Assembly: GCF_051106095.1 (NCBI RefSeq)
Contig: NC_135783.1
Coordinates: 196,180,947-196,244,946 of the forward strand
Reading direction: 5' to 3'
Length of the DNA stretch: 64,000 nt
Origin: Pogona vitticeps
Taxonomy: Eukaryota > Chordata > Lepidosauria > Squamata > Agamidae
Positions 47,001 through 58,606 of this stretch are shown here, one piece after another (within the stretch, counting starts at the first letter, position 1; every line of letters starts with the position of its first letter). Position numbers and translations under genes: made by a program. Under the pieces are notes generated by a model that was not told the origin of the DNA, made no database searches, and worked only from the letters and a program-made list of their open reading frames with translations.

Positions 47001-49117
47001 TTTGCTTCTACAGAATAATAAACACCCATTTGGAATATTAGCTCAACGGTGCATATCTCACAGAGCGATATAATATTGCCCACAGGCCCAATAATCATTT
47101 TTTGTTCCCCCCCCCGTAATTAATTGCCACATAAAAGGAAGTACAGTACTCACTCTAGATAAAACCTTGTCATTATAAGATAATAAAAATGCTTTCACTA
47201 ATTATGACTTTATCTGTTGCATGTGTTCCTGGACAAATTACACTGATAGGGGAAAATGTTACTTGGACGAAAGTAACTAATAATAGTCATAAATACAGTA
47301 CTTGAGGCACAATCTAGTCCCATTCTATACGCAGTGCCAGTGTGCAAGGCATTCTTACAGGCCAAATCAAGGGTGCTGTTTTGGCCCAGGAGCAAAATTT
47401 AATTTCAGAAAAGTTCACAGCTGTTCCATTCTAGTGGAGAGTCCAGCCAAAAGTAGGTGGGTAGGGCCAAAAATACCAACATTTTAATTTAAAGCACTTA
47501 CTGCCAGTAACAAACCTTTAGGGGAGGCATTTCAACCTTTAAAGAATTAGAATAAATCCATTCAGTAACTGGGAAACTACTGTATTGAAGACTGGTGTGC
47601 TAGACAAGAAGGTGTGGCTAGAAGGCCAGACTGGGAATCCAGGAGAACTGCAATTAAACCTAGGGTATGATGTTCCCCAATTCCAAATTTAAACATTTGC
47701 TTTTATCCTTTCTCCTCCACGTAAAGAACAACAGACCAGCAGGTACCCAGGGCCCACCTCCCATATTCCCATCCAGGATCCTTCCTTAATTGATGAAAGT
47801 TACCGACTTGCTATAGTTATGCTTCACTTTCATCAGTAGAGATTTTTCAAGAGGTTGCCCTTGCGAAGCCTTCCAGCCTCAGGGTATAGTCCTTTCCACA
47901 GTGACCTGAGAACAAACCTCAATGAACACCAAGAGACTTATTTCTAAGTAAACCTACACAGGAGTGGGCTGTCAGTCAGTATTCAGTTTAGAAGCTATGC
48001 AGGTGTTGATCCAGCCCAGACTGGCAACATTCAAGGATATGTGTGTGGGAGAGTTTCAAAGGAGACCAAGTCAATGGCTTTGTAAATCTTGAACCTCCAG
48101 GAAGGTGATTTTTCCAGGGTGCCCAGAATCTGAGAACTGGGGGAAATAGACCACTTTCCCATAAAGCACACTAGCTCAGTAGCGCGTGATCTAACTTTCT
48201 AAAAGGTTATTTCACTTTTAAATCAGCTTCTAAACACAGCCTCCTTTTCCAAAACATAGTTGCATTTTTACTTCTTGAAAACAAAATGCCTCAACAACAG
48301 ATGAAAAGATGCAGCATTGAGATGATCTTAACAAACAAGAAAGTGTTGAAGGAAACTTGCAGGGCAATTTTACGACACTGAAATATCTCATAAGCATCTC
48401 TTTTTTAAAATTGACATTCACCTGGAAAATGTCACCTCAATAGAGAGTTTAGTGACCCATTCATGAGAGTAGCAGCAATTCACTATAGGTTTTCCAAGAC
48501 ACATTAAGGGCCCAACATGCTTAATTAACATGAAATTTATGTTTTGGAGCCCCCTGAGTACAATTGCAATGGCTTTTTAAAAGTAATGAGTGATCAATGC
48601 CATTCAACACAGTATATACCACTAAAACCTGTTATGGGTCAAACTGCATTCTAATTTTGGAGGCTTTTGAAAAAATGCTACTTGGTTGTTAGTGTCAGAA
48701 GTCAAGAAATATGTCTTTTGGGAAGAGCATTTTCATTATGATTCATAAATCTCTGTGGGAAGGCAAAGAATGCCATAAACATTATTACTCCCATGAAGCC
48801 ATGTAATCACCCTACATTGCATTTCAACAGATTCTACCCACTGAATCTTTAAAAGATGTGAAAAAAGACACTAAAATCTAGTGAGGCAGTTGGCTACTTA
48901 TATGAATGAGGTGGTGGCAGTTCTTCATAGGACACAGCCCTTTGTTCGGGTCAGGTGGGCAATTTCTAAATATTCTAATATGCCTTACATATACTAATGT
49001 TTCTCTTTTTCACATATGTTCTGTGTTTACATTTGAAAGAGTCTTCCTCAGCAGAGGGCAACTTTAGATGTTCACTATCGGTAGATATCAGAGCACAGGA
49101 AAAAACTTTAATTTAGT
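47001..49117. other. Unassigned intergenic sequence
   Basis: A 2.1-kb AT-rich stretch. I see no gene, clear transposon or long tandem repeat. Confidence 0.4.
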
Positions 49118-49119
49118 TA

Positions 49120-49532
49120 CAGTGGTGCCTAGCTTAGCGATCGCTCCGTTGAGTGATGAAATCGCTTTGCGATGGACTTTTGGCCATCACTGCAGCGATC
49201 GCTTAGCGATGTCCTCTATGGCTAAAATTTGCTTTGCGATGATTGCGGAAAAGTGATCATGGCAAAGCGAACTTTTTAAAACAGCTGATCGGCGGTTCCA
49301 AAATGGCCGCCGCAAAAACAAAATGGCCACCACTGTTTTGCCCCGCTGTAGAGGCACCCAAAATGGCTGCCGCTATGGAGGAATTTTGCTTTAAGGTATG
49401 TTTTTAGCCCATAGGAACGTATTAAACACTTTTTAATACGTTCCTATGGGCTTTTAAAAATTGCTTAGTGATTAAATCACTTAGCGATGTTTTTTCCGGA
49501 ACAGATTAACATCGCTAAGTGAGGCACCACTG
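49120..49532. mobile_element. Tigger-like palindromic MITE, copy 3
   Basis: CAGTGGTGCCTAGCTTAGCG at the left, GTGAGGCACCACTG at the right, TA on both sides. Contains inverted CCTATGGGC/GCCCATAGG around a central axis and several AAAATGGC(C/T)GC blocks. Confidence 0.9.
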
Positions 49533-50089
49533 TATTTGTTTTTAGTTTGTCAATCTTGTGTAAGCCAGTAGTCTAGTGAGGCACATTTACAGCTTCTATG
49601 GTCCATGGGACTCAATAACATCATTTCCTATGAGTTGCTCCCAAGTTAAGAGTCCCATTGCATATAACAGGAAATCAGTCCTTAAAACGAAGGATCACAA
49701 GAGCATATTTTCATTTGATCATGAAACTGGAAAAGACAGATGCACAAATAGCCAACTGAAACTGCATCTGAAATTTTTTTACAAATTATGCAGATAACAG
49801 TTCCCCCATGACAAAACTTCATCCATGTTTTTACTTACTATCCCATCATGCATAACACAAAGGTGAGGTCTACAGATGAATGAAAATCAGAAAAAATGGT
49901 TGCACATGATGGTTTATGCAAAATAGTTAGTTCCAAACTATGAATCATGAATGACCAAGAGCCAACAGAAAAACCAAATCATGAACTGTTTGGAATTTAA
50001 GGTCATGCCCAGAGAGAAAATTTTTCCCAGAATGCTACACCACAATGCTGTTACTACTCTTGCTCCAAGACAGCAAACTCTGCCAATGC

Positions 50090-50325
50090 TATAATTGCAC
50101 CTAACCATACAATTTACCATAATAATAAATCTAACCCTAATTGTAATGATAACCTTACTACTTACCAGAAACGGAACACTGGCCCTAAAGCTAACTATAA
50201 CCCTAACTCTAATCTTAAAATTTGCACTACACCTAGAATGAAAATGAATATGAACTCTAAAACTAACCCTAAAACCAATCCTATTCTTAACCTTAGCCCC
50301 AAGTCTAACCCTAACTAAATAAAAC
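50090..50325. repeat. Degenerate (CCCTAA)-like array
   Basis: Repeated CTAACCCTAA-type hexamers with many substitutions (e.g. TAACCCTAACTCTAATCTTA). The C-rich strand is on top. It precedes the opposite array at 50430. Confidence 0.75.
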
Positions 50326-50429
50326 TGTAGTACTGTACTATAAAAATAAAACATTTCCTAACAAAAAAAAACTTCACTCTGACTAACTGTTTTAAAGATA
50401 TTGTTGTACAGTATTTTATTATAAAAATA

Positions 50430-50890
50430 GGGATAGGGTTAGAGTCCTACACCAAGCATGAAACACAGCATGGGACCCAACTTTAACCCAAAACCTAACA
50501 ATAATCCAAAGAGAAGAGTTTAGATTGGGATTGCGGTTCGGATTGTGGTTAGGGTTAGGATTAGGATTTGGGTTTGGGTTTGGGTTTGGGTTCAGGTTCG
50601 AGTTTGAGTTTGAGTTCAGGTTCAGATTCAGGTTCGACTTTGGGTTTGGGTTTGGGTTCAGGTTAGGGTTAGGGTTAGGGTTACTATCTGGGCAAACACA
50701 AGTATTACAGATTGGGGTAACATGAGGGATGTAGTTAGAATTAGGATAACCTTTGGATTTGGTTTTGGGATATGGTTAGGTTTAGGGCCAAAACAAGGGT
50801 TCTTCCTCAGATTAGACATTGGATTAAGTCAAGTGTAGTTAGAATTACATTTAGGGTGAGGGTAAGGGTGAGAATGAGAGTGAGGTTACA
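50430..50890. repeat. Degenerate (TTAGGG)-like array, opposite polarity
   Basis: GGTTAGGGTTAGGGTTAGGG at 50661-50680 is exact vertebrate telomere repeat; around it lie GGTTTG, GGTTCA and GGTTAGGATT variants. Polarity is opposite to the left array. The frame of alternating Gly/Phe is an artefact. Confidence 0.8.
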
Positions 50891-50979
50891 TAATCTTTTA
50901 TGGATACAAAAAAAAGAACTAAATCATGTTATAAAGGCCGTATAATCAGGGATAGCCTCCTGAAAACATGGGGCTCTAA

Positions 50980-52225
50980 AACTGAGAATTAGCCCAATAG
51001 TGTCTCCGATAATGGCACCCACAGATGCATACTATAACAAGCAAGAGAGAACGTGTCATGATTTTATAACCTTTCAGGATATGATATATTCACAAGGGAG
51101 AATCAAATCATTGCAAGTAATAAAAGAAGGAAAAGAGATAAACTGGCTATTGTATCATCAATTAATTTCAAGATATAAAGAGGCAACACAAGACAACAGG
51201 GGAAAGATTAAGAAATTAACAGAGTTTGAGAGAATTGTTATACAAAAAACTGAGCAACTATTAGGACGTATGTATAAATTACTACTTCAATTTGTCACAG
51301 AAATTGAACCAGTCAACATCAATATGTTAATTTGGCTGCAGGATCTAGGAAAAGAGATAACTTTCAACAATGTGAAAGATTATGGACAAAAAACATAAAA
51401 TTCATGGCATGCCAAAATCTAAGCGAGAATTGGTACAAAATTGGTGGTATATAACATCAAAAGACATAAAAATATAGATAAAAGTTGTATAGGTCTCTGC
51501 TGGAAGTGTCAGGAACTTGAAGGCTCATACTGTACTACTACATGTGGTGGCATTGTAAAAAGGCAAAGAAATTCTGGAAAGACATTCATGCTGAAATGAG
51601 GAAAATATTGGAAGTCGAATTTGAGTGAAGCCAGAGACAATGCTCCTGGCAATACCACCAGAAAAATCTGGAAAAGTCCACCCAGGAACTGTTTAATTGT
51701 ATGTTAACAGGAGCCAGGGCAATAATGGCTAAGAACTGGAAAACAGAAACGTGCCCATCAACAAAGGACTGGAGAGCAAAATGTTTGAACATGCTACAGT
51801 GGCTAAAGTTACAAACTACAGTATTGTTTTGATAGAAGATCTATGAAAGAATTTGAAAAAAAAAACTGGGAAAATTACTTGCTTTCCTATTTACAAGTAT
51901 TTCATAACATTATTTCTGCACTATTTGTTTAAATAATCAAATAGTGCAGAAATAATGTTATAAAATACTTGTAAATAGGAAAGCATATGTTAAAAGAGTA
52001 AAAATGAATAAGAATGAGATAGATTTTAGGATGAGCAGAGCATATATTTCAAATGGTCAAGTAAATCTAAAGCATTGAATAGTATGTTTAGTATAAAATG
52101 TAGAATATAAGTCATGTATACAAATGTCAGGTGCTCCTGATATGCAAGAATTGTACGTAAACTCACTTCTGTTTTCATCATTCTTCTTTTTATATCTTAA
52201 TAATAATTAAAAAGAATAAAAAAAG
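50980..52225 (+). mobile_element. L1 LINE, 3' end, 5'-truncated
   Basis: A frame from 51000 reads FQDMIYSQGRIKSLQVIKEG, INWLLYHQLISRYKEA, KLTEFERIVIQKTEQLLGRM and DLGKEITFNNVKDYGQK, which resembles the C-terminal part of reptile L1 ORF2. Further on, CWKCQELEGSY and a THHMWW-like remnant mark the cysteine-rich tail in other frames. A 3' UTR and A-rich end (52190-52225) follow. Frames are broken. The segment includes a fold-back at 51880-51985. Confidence 0.8.
51880..51985. repeat. 48-bp near-perfect inverted repeat (10-base spacer)
   Basis: The arm 51880-51927 (starts TGCTTTCCTATTTACAAGTA) is repeated in reverse complement at 51938-51985 with a single mismatch in 48 bases. The spacer is TTTAAATAAT. 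The left arm is ordinary L1 ORF2 end sequence, so the right arm is an inverted copy of it. Confidence 0.95.
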
Positions 52226-53262
52226 AACCACAGTTATTCTTGGTGGATATGGAGATGTGGCTAAGCAGGTATGGGAAGGTTCTTATGCCCCCTCAAAGGA
52301 GACTGAATCAGAGAATAGTCGCGACGAGCTAATTTTGGGCAAGTTGTGGCTTTGGAAAGGGTAGGAAATGACAGGGAGAGTACATTTACCAAAATATTTC
52401 TTCCTGGGAGCAGATAGAGGCATGACCTGCTACAGTGAACAGTCGTTGGTATGCTTTCTGTGTGGTGCATATGATGATATGCCTCTTCTTCTGGTTCTTC
52501 TCCTTGGACCAAAACCTCAAATGGATTATTTAGGCTCTCTCCTTTCTCTTCAGGTCCACCCTCCTTTGAAAAACGACCAGCTTTATTTTTCCTCTTCCCT
52601 AGGAGGGTGATGACGGAAGGGAAATAGGGGAGGGTGATGAAGGAAGACACAGAGAAAGAACACAACAGGAGGGGAAGAAGGTGGAGAAGAAAGGGAAAGC
52701 AAGTTTTGAGAAACAAGAAGGTCACAAGAATGAAATGGAGGCATCTGTGAGGGCACCTTGCCTGGAAATCTTAGGAGATTTACACTCATTCCTTGAACTC
52801 TTTCCGTTGCTGACTCGGAGTTCTGTCTATGACCAGAAGAGATCACCTCTTCCACCATTGAACTGCTCCTTAAAGCATTCCCTGTTCTTTCTCTTCTTGC
52901 AGCAAACTCTATAACTGGAGTTATTTGGTTTAAGCCCATCATATTCCAAAATGTTATCGTGTGTTGCTGCAAACCACTCAGAGTAGTGCTTTGCACTAAG
53001 TCAGCAGTATATAAATATTACAAAATAAATAAAATAAACAGAACAACTAAAGAAAAACAGTTTACCTTGATGAGTTCAGAGACTCTTATAGTTGGGCTTG
53101 AGCCCCAACTAATGAACAGACCCACCTTCTTGTCCATCCTCCCAGCTTAGGTTTGGAGCAGAAGTAGCAGGAGCAATAATAGTTATTATAACCTCTCCTT
53201 CGCTGGACTAATAAAAATGTACAAATTCTTTACGCAATGAGAAGCTTCAAATTAACGTCTAT
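52226..53262. other. Unassigned sequence with a repeat tail
   Basis: 52950-53045 carries a short LINE/SINE-like tail (AAACCACTCAGAGTAGTGCT ... TATATAAATATTACAAAATA). Otherwise unassigned. Confidence 0.4.
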
Positions 53263-53391
53263 TCTATTTCATGTTCAGCTACATAAAATATTTACTTCAT
53301 CATGACCAGGGAAAGGTCCCATTATGTCATAATTACATAGTGACATTCAATGTCATCATATTCCTTAATATATTGTTTTCTTTAAAAAGAT
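53263..53391. repeat. 129-bp direct repeat, copy A
   Basis: TCTATTTCATGTTCAGCTAC ... CTTTAAAAAGAT. The same 129 bases recur at 54870-54998 in the same orientation with about six differences. Confidence 0.9.
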
Positions 53392-54051
53392 ATTCTATAC
53401 AACACAAAAACATGACAGCAACAAAAAAAAACTGCCAAAAAGAACAAAAACAAACCCAGAGACAAAAAACAAACAAACACCCATGTCCAGTTAAAATAAG
53501 CATTAGAAAAGCAGGGCGACCTTTAAAAATGAAAACGCCAAATAAATTTCGAAGAATTCTGGCGAGCAAGATGGCAAGGTCAGAGCAAAGGTCAATGGTG
53601 CGTACAGGAACTGAGGCAGTGGATTCCTTGCCCTGGGGTAAACAGCCCCACACAGACTGCCGTGCATATCTGCATTGTTAACAAACTGTCTGGCTTATGC
53701 TGGATCCCACAGCTTCGCAATGTAACAGGCCCTGCTCCTCCCAGGCTTTTCCCCAGCAATATAAAGGCTCTAAAGTGAGTGATCTCCTGCTGACTGCTCT
53801 GCCTTCAGTACACATGTATTCTATTACCCAGAGTATGTGGCTTTCAATTGCTCAAAACCTCGCTTTCTTAGCTCCTGTGGTGCAGTTTCATACGCCGAAG
53901 CTCAAAGAGCCACATTCTGAGCATAGGCAGCGCTCTGTGCTACACAGCAGCTCTATCCCGGGTTCATTGGGCAATATATATAATGATTCAATAGCTTGTA
54001 GAACCAGCTTTAACAGCAATTCCTTGAAGTCATCATTTTCTGTATGACTAT

Positions 54052-55385
54052 CAGTCTCTGACATCATTGTGGAGGAATTTGGGCCCACTCTTCTTTACAA
54101 CACTGCTCCAGTTCATTGCGGTTTGCGGGCATTTGTTCATGCACAGCTCTCTTAAGGTCTTGCCACAGCATATCAATGGGGTTGAGGTCTGGACATTGCA
54201 ACATCTTGATTCTTTTCTTTTCAGCCATTCTATTGTAGATTTGCTGGTGGGCTTGGGATCATTGTCCTGTTGCATGACCCAATTTCAGTCAAGCTTTATC
54301 TGTCAGACGGATGGCCTCACATTTGATTCTAGAATACAGAGCAGCTGAAGGTAAACTCCATGGCTCCAAGGTACCCAGGTACTGTGGCTGCAAAACAAGC
54401 CCAAATCATCACCCCTGCACCACTGTGCTTGACAGTTGATATGAGCTGTTTGCGCTGATATGCTGTGTTTGGTTTTCGCCAAATGTGGTTGTGTGCATGA
54501 GGGTCAACCATCTCCACTTTGGTCTCATCTGTCTAAAGGACATTGTTTCAGAAGTTTTGTGGTTTGTCCAGATGCAATTTTGGAAACCTAAGCCATGCTA
54601 CCATGTTCTTTTTAGAGAGAAGAGGCTTTCTCCTGGCAACCCTTCCAAACAAACCATATTTGTTCAGTCTTTTTGCAGTTTCTTTGAGCATTGCATAATC
54701 TGGCCTTGGAGTGAATTTCCTTGGACATCCACTCCTAGGAAGATTAGCAACTATCTTGAATGATTTCCACTTGTGAATAATCTTCCTCACTATAGAGTGA
54801 TGTAGAAATTTGTATTTGCGAAGGCTTTCACGGCCGGGATCTAATGGTTGTTGTGGGTTTTTCGGGCTCTCTATTTCATGTTCAGCTCCATAAAATATTT
54901 ACTCCATCATGACCAGAGAAAAGTCCCATTATGTCATAATTACATAGTGACATTCAGTGTCATCATATTCCTTAATATATTATTTTCTTTAAAAAGATGT
55001 ATAAATTGTTTGGAAATTGCCTTATAGCCCTTCCCAGATTGATGGGCAGCAACAATTGCTTCTCTAGGATCACTGCTGATGTTTTTCCACCTTGGCATTG
55101 TGTTAACAAACACCTGAATGCTCCTGAACAGCAAACTGCTAAAACTTTGACTTTTATAGAGGTATCATACTTGCTGATCATCAGTTACTCAAGGGCATTT
55201 GGTTAGCAGCACCTGGTTGCTACATTGCCTCCTAATTGCTAGAGAAATAGTAAGGATGTACTCACACGTGACTTCTCCATTTTGGCTTTATTTTTGTTAA
55301 ATAAATTATGACACCGTGTTATACATCATGTGTTGTTCATCAGAGCATGTATTTACCTAATTTTGAACTATACCTGGGATCAGCT
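54052..55385 (-). mobile_element. Tc1-like DNA transposon, decayed transposase
   Basis: Minus-strand peptides give the transposase order: start MPRWKNISSDPREAIVAAHQ SGKGYKAISKQF (about 55.1 kb), HTH part VRKIIHKWKSFKIVANLPRS GCPRKF (54.75 kb), HNHIWRKPNTAYQ and GVMIWACFA (54.4-54.5 kb), then QQDNDPKPTSKSTIEWLKRK (54.25 kb) with the second catalytic aspartate, and a frame-shifted PDLNPI region with the third acidic position. Frameshifts and an insertion at 54815-54998 disable it. Terminal inverted repeats were not resolved, so the edges are approximate. Confidence 0.85.
54815..54998. mobile_element. Insertion within the Tc1-like transposase, including direct-repeat copy B
   Basis: The transposase frame breaks between AISKQF and LHHSIVRK. 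Between them lie CGAAGGCTTTCACGGCCGGG, a TTGTTGTGGGTTTTTCGGGC block and the 129-bp copy B (54870-54998). The family is unknown to me. Confidence 0.65.
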
Positions 55386-57786
55386 TAAGGTCCAGTAAGT
55401 TCAAGTTGGGGGGGGGGGAATAAGGAGGTCAAATTATATAAGAGTGGGTGGAGGAGGGGGAAGAAAGCAAGAGAAGGATTTCAGTGTAGTGGATGGGAAA
55501 TGGGTTTTTCAAAAATTCATGAAGCTGATTCTTTCTGATCATAACTCAGACAGCTTTGCCAGGGTGAAGTAGGGGCAGGAGTAAAATAATGGATGGGATA
55601 TTTTTACTTCTTTCTTGGTCAGAATTTATTATGTTCATCTAACTTGACTTCAAAGGCAATTTATCATCAACCTGACTATTAAAAATTCCCCTCTCCAACT
55701 TAAAGGTTACCCCCCCTTTCCGTCCTCCATCAGTCTTATCTCTGCTTTTGCTCTGTTGGCAATCCACGTTGGGCCAGTCCGAGCATGTCTATTGTGCACC
55801 ATTAAGGGTCTGGAAATGTTTCTTGCCCAATTTCTTCCTTATCCTCCCCCCACCTTTTGTGTTATGATTCTCCAAACTGTAAGCTACTATAGCAGGTAGC
55901 TAGCTTTTTCTACATCTGATATGACTGCATATGTTTGTTTGAAGCAAAATAAACTGTACTGCCGCTCCAATCACAGTACTCTGGTACACAGCTCAATGCA
56001 TCTGGTCCACTTCTTCATCATATCATGCCCCGATTTGTGGGGCAGAACACTGGGCCTACAAATAAATTGTGGCTCAGACTATCTAGCTCATTCTGTCATC
56101 ATTATTATGCTTTTTCCACACATGTCACAGTCCAGGACTGAAAGCTATTTTGCTGCATCAAGGGAATGTGCCCTTCTGTGAGAAGATTCCTCCTCATTGC
56201 AGCTTTTGAGATGAAAGCATATGTGTTAGATTTTATCAATTACACAAATGTATTAGAAATAGTCAATATATTTTATTTTACTTTTAGTATAGCTAACTAA
56301 ATATATTACGGGAAAGAGCCATTCCTTTTGGTGAATTAACAATCTTGCATGCAAGCCTAAAACATGGTTATGTGTGTGTGTGTGTGTGGGGGGGCTTTCA
56401 GCAAACTAACTTGCATGTTTGTTTTCATTACTGATCAATTTGATAGTCTCACCTTCCCACAGCTATAAGAAACCACACCTCTTCCTCACTCTGATGACTT
56501 TTTTTACTGCCTTTGCTTGTAACCACACTTTCCAAGATGCTTGTAGAGAAGGGTGCTGTTTAACCCTTCTCTGCACAGTACGGCTTCTCTCCAGCCACCT
56601 GAGGCTGAGAAATCCATTTCTTCCTACTTTTACTCTTCTTTCTTCTTTTAACTTCTGATCCTTTGCTGAAGTAGTGAGTAAAACATATTTTCCATTTTTT
56701 CTAACTAAAGGTGATCTCTTGAGTGTTATTTCTGCAATGTGCTAGTTGTGGAGAGAAAGAAGTCAGCTCCAGAAGACTTATGGCTGATTATTTCTGACTT
56801 TCACTGAACTTCTGCCATGTAACCTAGTGAATTAACCAAATCAGATTCATAAAAATCACATCGTTTCTACAGCAGAGTGAAGACACACAAACATTCTTGC
56901 AGCAACAAAGAAGCCTCAGGGTTATTAACGCAGGCATCCTATCCTTTGGATAAATAGACTAAGGGCATGGATAAACTCTATCCATCATTTTCACTTTGAA
57001 CAAACCAAAGGTAGCAGCCAATGGTTGCAATTTGAGAAACAACCTGTAAAAAAAGAGGACTTAAAAGGAATACCAATATTAATAACTTATTTGTGGTGCT
57101 TTGTGTAACTATTTGTAAAAGCTAACCTATGCATTCTGGATTTCGGACCTTAGGGTGTGTATGTATGGATTTTTATGCTGGCATTAACAAGCACTTTCCC
57201 GATGCCTCACATTTTAATGTGCCTTCTGATAGATTTCACTAAGAAAAGAAGGTGTGGGCAAGGGGGGGCAGGCAGGGGACAGAATTTCATTCAGATACTC
57301 AGGGAACTTCTGCTCGCTGTGACCCTGGCTCGTTGTTCTGAAACCTTTAATGTCATTTACAAACTACAACAACACAAGCAAAACAGGAGAACTAAAATTA
57401 CACTTATGTCACAAATTAGGAGCGAGAAGCAGGGGACAATTTCAGAATTGCAAATAGGAAACCTGCAGCGGTCAGGGAATTACATTCATCACTCATGAAA
57501 ATAGAAAGAATTGACTCAGAAGCATTGGAAAAATAAGAGATCCAAGGTTCAAGAAAAAAATTTCGGAGAATGAGCAGGGCATTGAAACAGTATATGATCC
57601 AGGGTATCAGGAGCCTCTAAACAAAAAAACACGATCTTTTTTCATGAGGGATATTAAGAAATCAACTGGCATGGGTGGCCCTGGCTCTGTTTGGCCAAAG
57701 AATGGGTTAATTTTTGTCTGACACAGCTTGCTTGGAAAATAGCACTTTTAACCAAATGCACAGCTTGAGTAGCATTAGGTTCTTTA
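55386..57786. other. Unassigned intergenic sequence
   Basis: G-run at 55410-55418 and short GT run at 56371-56388. No gene or clear repeat supported. Confidence 0.4.
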
Positions 57787-57794
57787 GTCTACAC

Positions 57795-57930
57795 CAGTGG
57801 TGTCGAACTGTGGCCCTCCAGATGTTCTTGGCCTTCAACTCCCAGAAATCCTGGCCAGCAGAGGTGGTGGTGAAGGCTTCTGGGAGTTGAAGTCCAAGAA
57901 CATCTGGAGGGACACAGTTTGACACCACTG
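57795..57930. mobile_element. 136-bp hAT MITE with perfect 8-bp target duplication
   Basis: CAGTGGTGTCGAACTGTGGC and its inverse GTTTGACACCACTG bound a near-perfect hairpin with CAACTCCCAGAA in each arm. GTCTACAC lies at 57787-57794 and 57931-57938. Same length and core as the copy at 60083. Confidence 0.93.
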
Positions 57931-58179
57931 GTCTACACAATGAAGTGCTCTTGTAAAGTACCCAGAGGAAGATAACAGCAATAATACCATATCTTTTCCA
58001 CTAAATGGGAATTGTGTTGAAAAGTAATAATAAATAATCATGTGGGATCACTGGTAGCAAACGTGTGTGCGGTCACTGGAAATTAACCAATTTGAGCCTT
58101 CCTGTTTGAATTGCCAGTATCATGAATTGGCACAGTAATGTGCCTTTAGCTTCTAATGACATGTCACCTATATCATCTA

Positions 58180-58604
58180 CAGTGGTGCCTCGCTAGACGA
58201 TAATCCGTTCCACTGAAATTGCTGTTTAGCGAAATCATTGTCTAGCGAAAAGCATTTCCCCATTGGAATGCACTGAAACCTGTTTAATGCGTTCCAATGG
58301 GGAAGAATTGTCGTTGTCTAGCGAAGCTCGGCCATAGGAAAGCCGCTTTGCGAACCGCCGGATCAGCTGTTTAAATTGCTGTCTTGCGAAGCTTTGTTCC
58401 TGAAAACACCTGTTTTACAAGCACGGAGGAAGCTGTCAAAATCGTTGTCTAGTGAAAATCGGTTTGCGAAGCAGGGATCAAACATTGTCCAGAGAAATTC
58501 CCCCATAGGAACCACTGTTTTGCAAATCGCTATAGCGATCGCAAACAGTCAATGCCTAGTGAAAAAACAGTCATGCAGGGTAACTGTCTAGCGAGGCACC
58601 ACTG
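58180..58604. mobile_element. Tigger-like palindromic MITE, copy 4
   Basis: CAGTGGTGCCTCGCTAGACG at the left and GCGAGGCACCACTG at the right, flanked by TA. The interior shares CCGGATCAGCTGTT with copy 1 (GCCGATCAGCTGTT) but uses GTCTAGCGA motifs where copies 1-3 have TTAGCGA. Confidence 0.9.
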
Positions 58605-58606
58605 TA

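Noticed and set aside
50525-50725. Gly-Phe-rich protein resembling a nucleoporin repeat
   Set aside because: Translation of degenerate TTAGGG-like hexamers.
52261-52996. Overlapping 130-150-codon frames
   Set aside because: Low-complexity purine/pyrimidine-biased sequence gives open frames on both strands; no family features.
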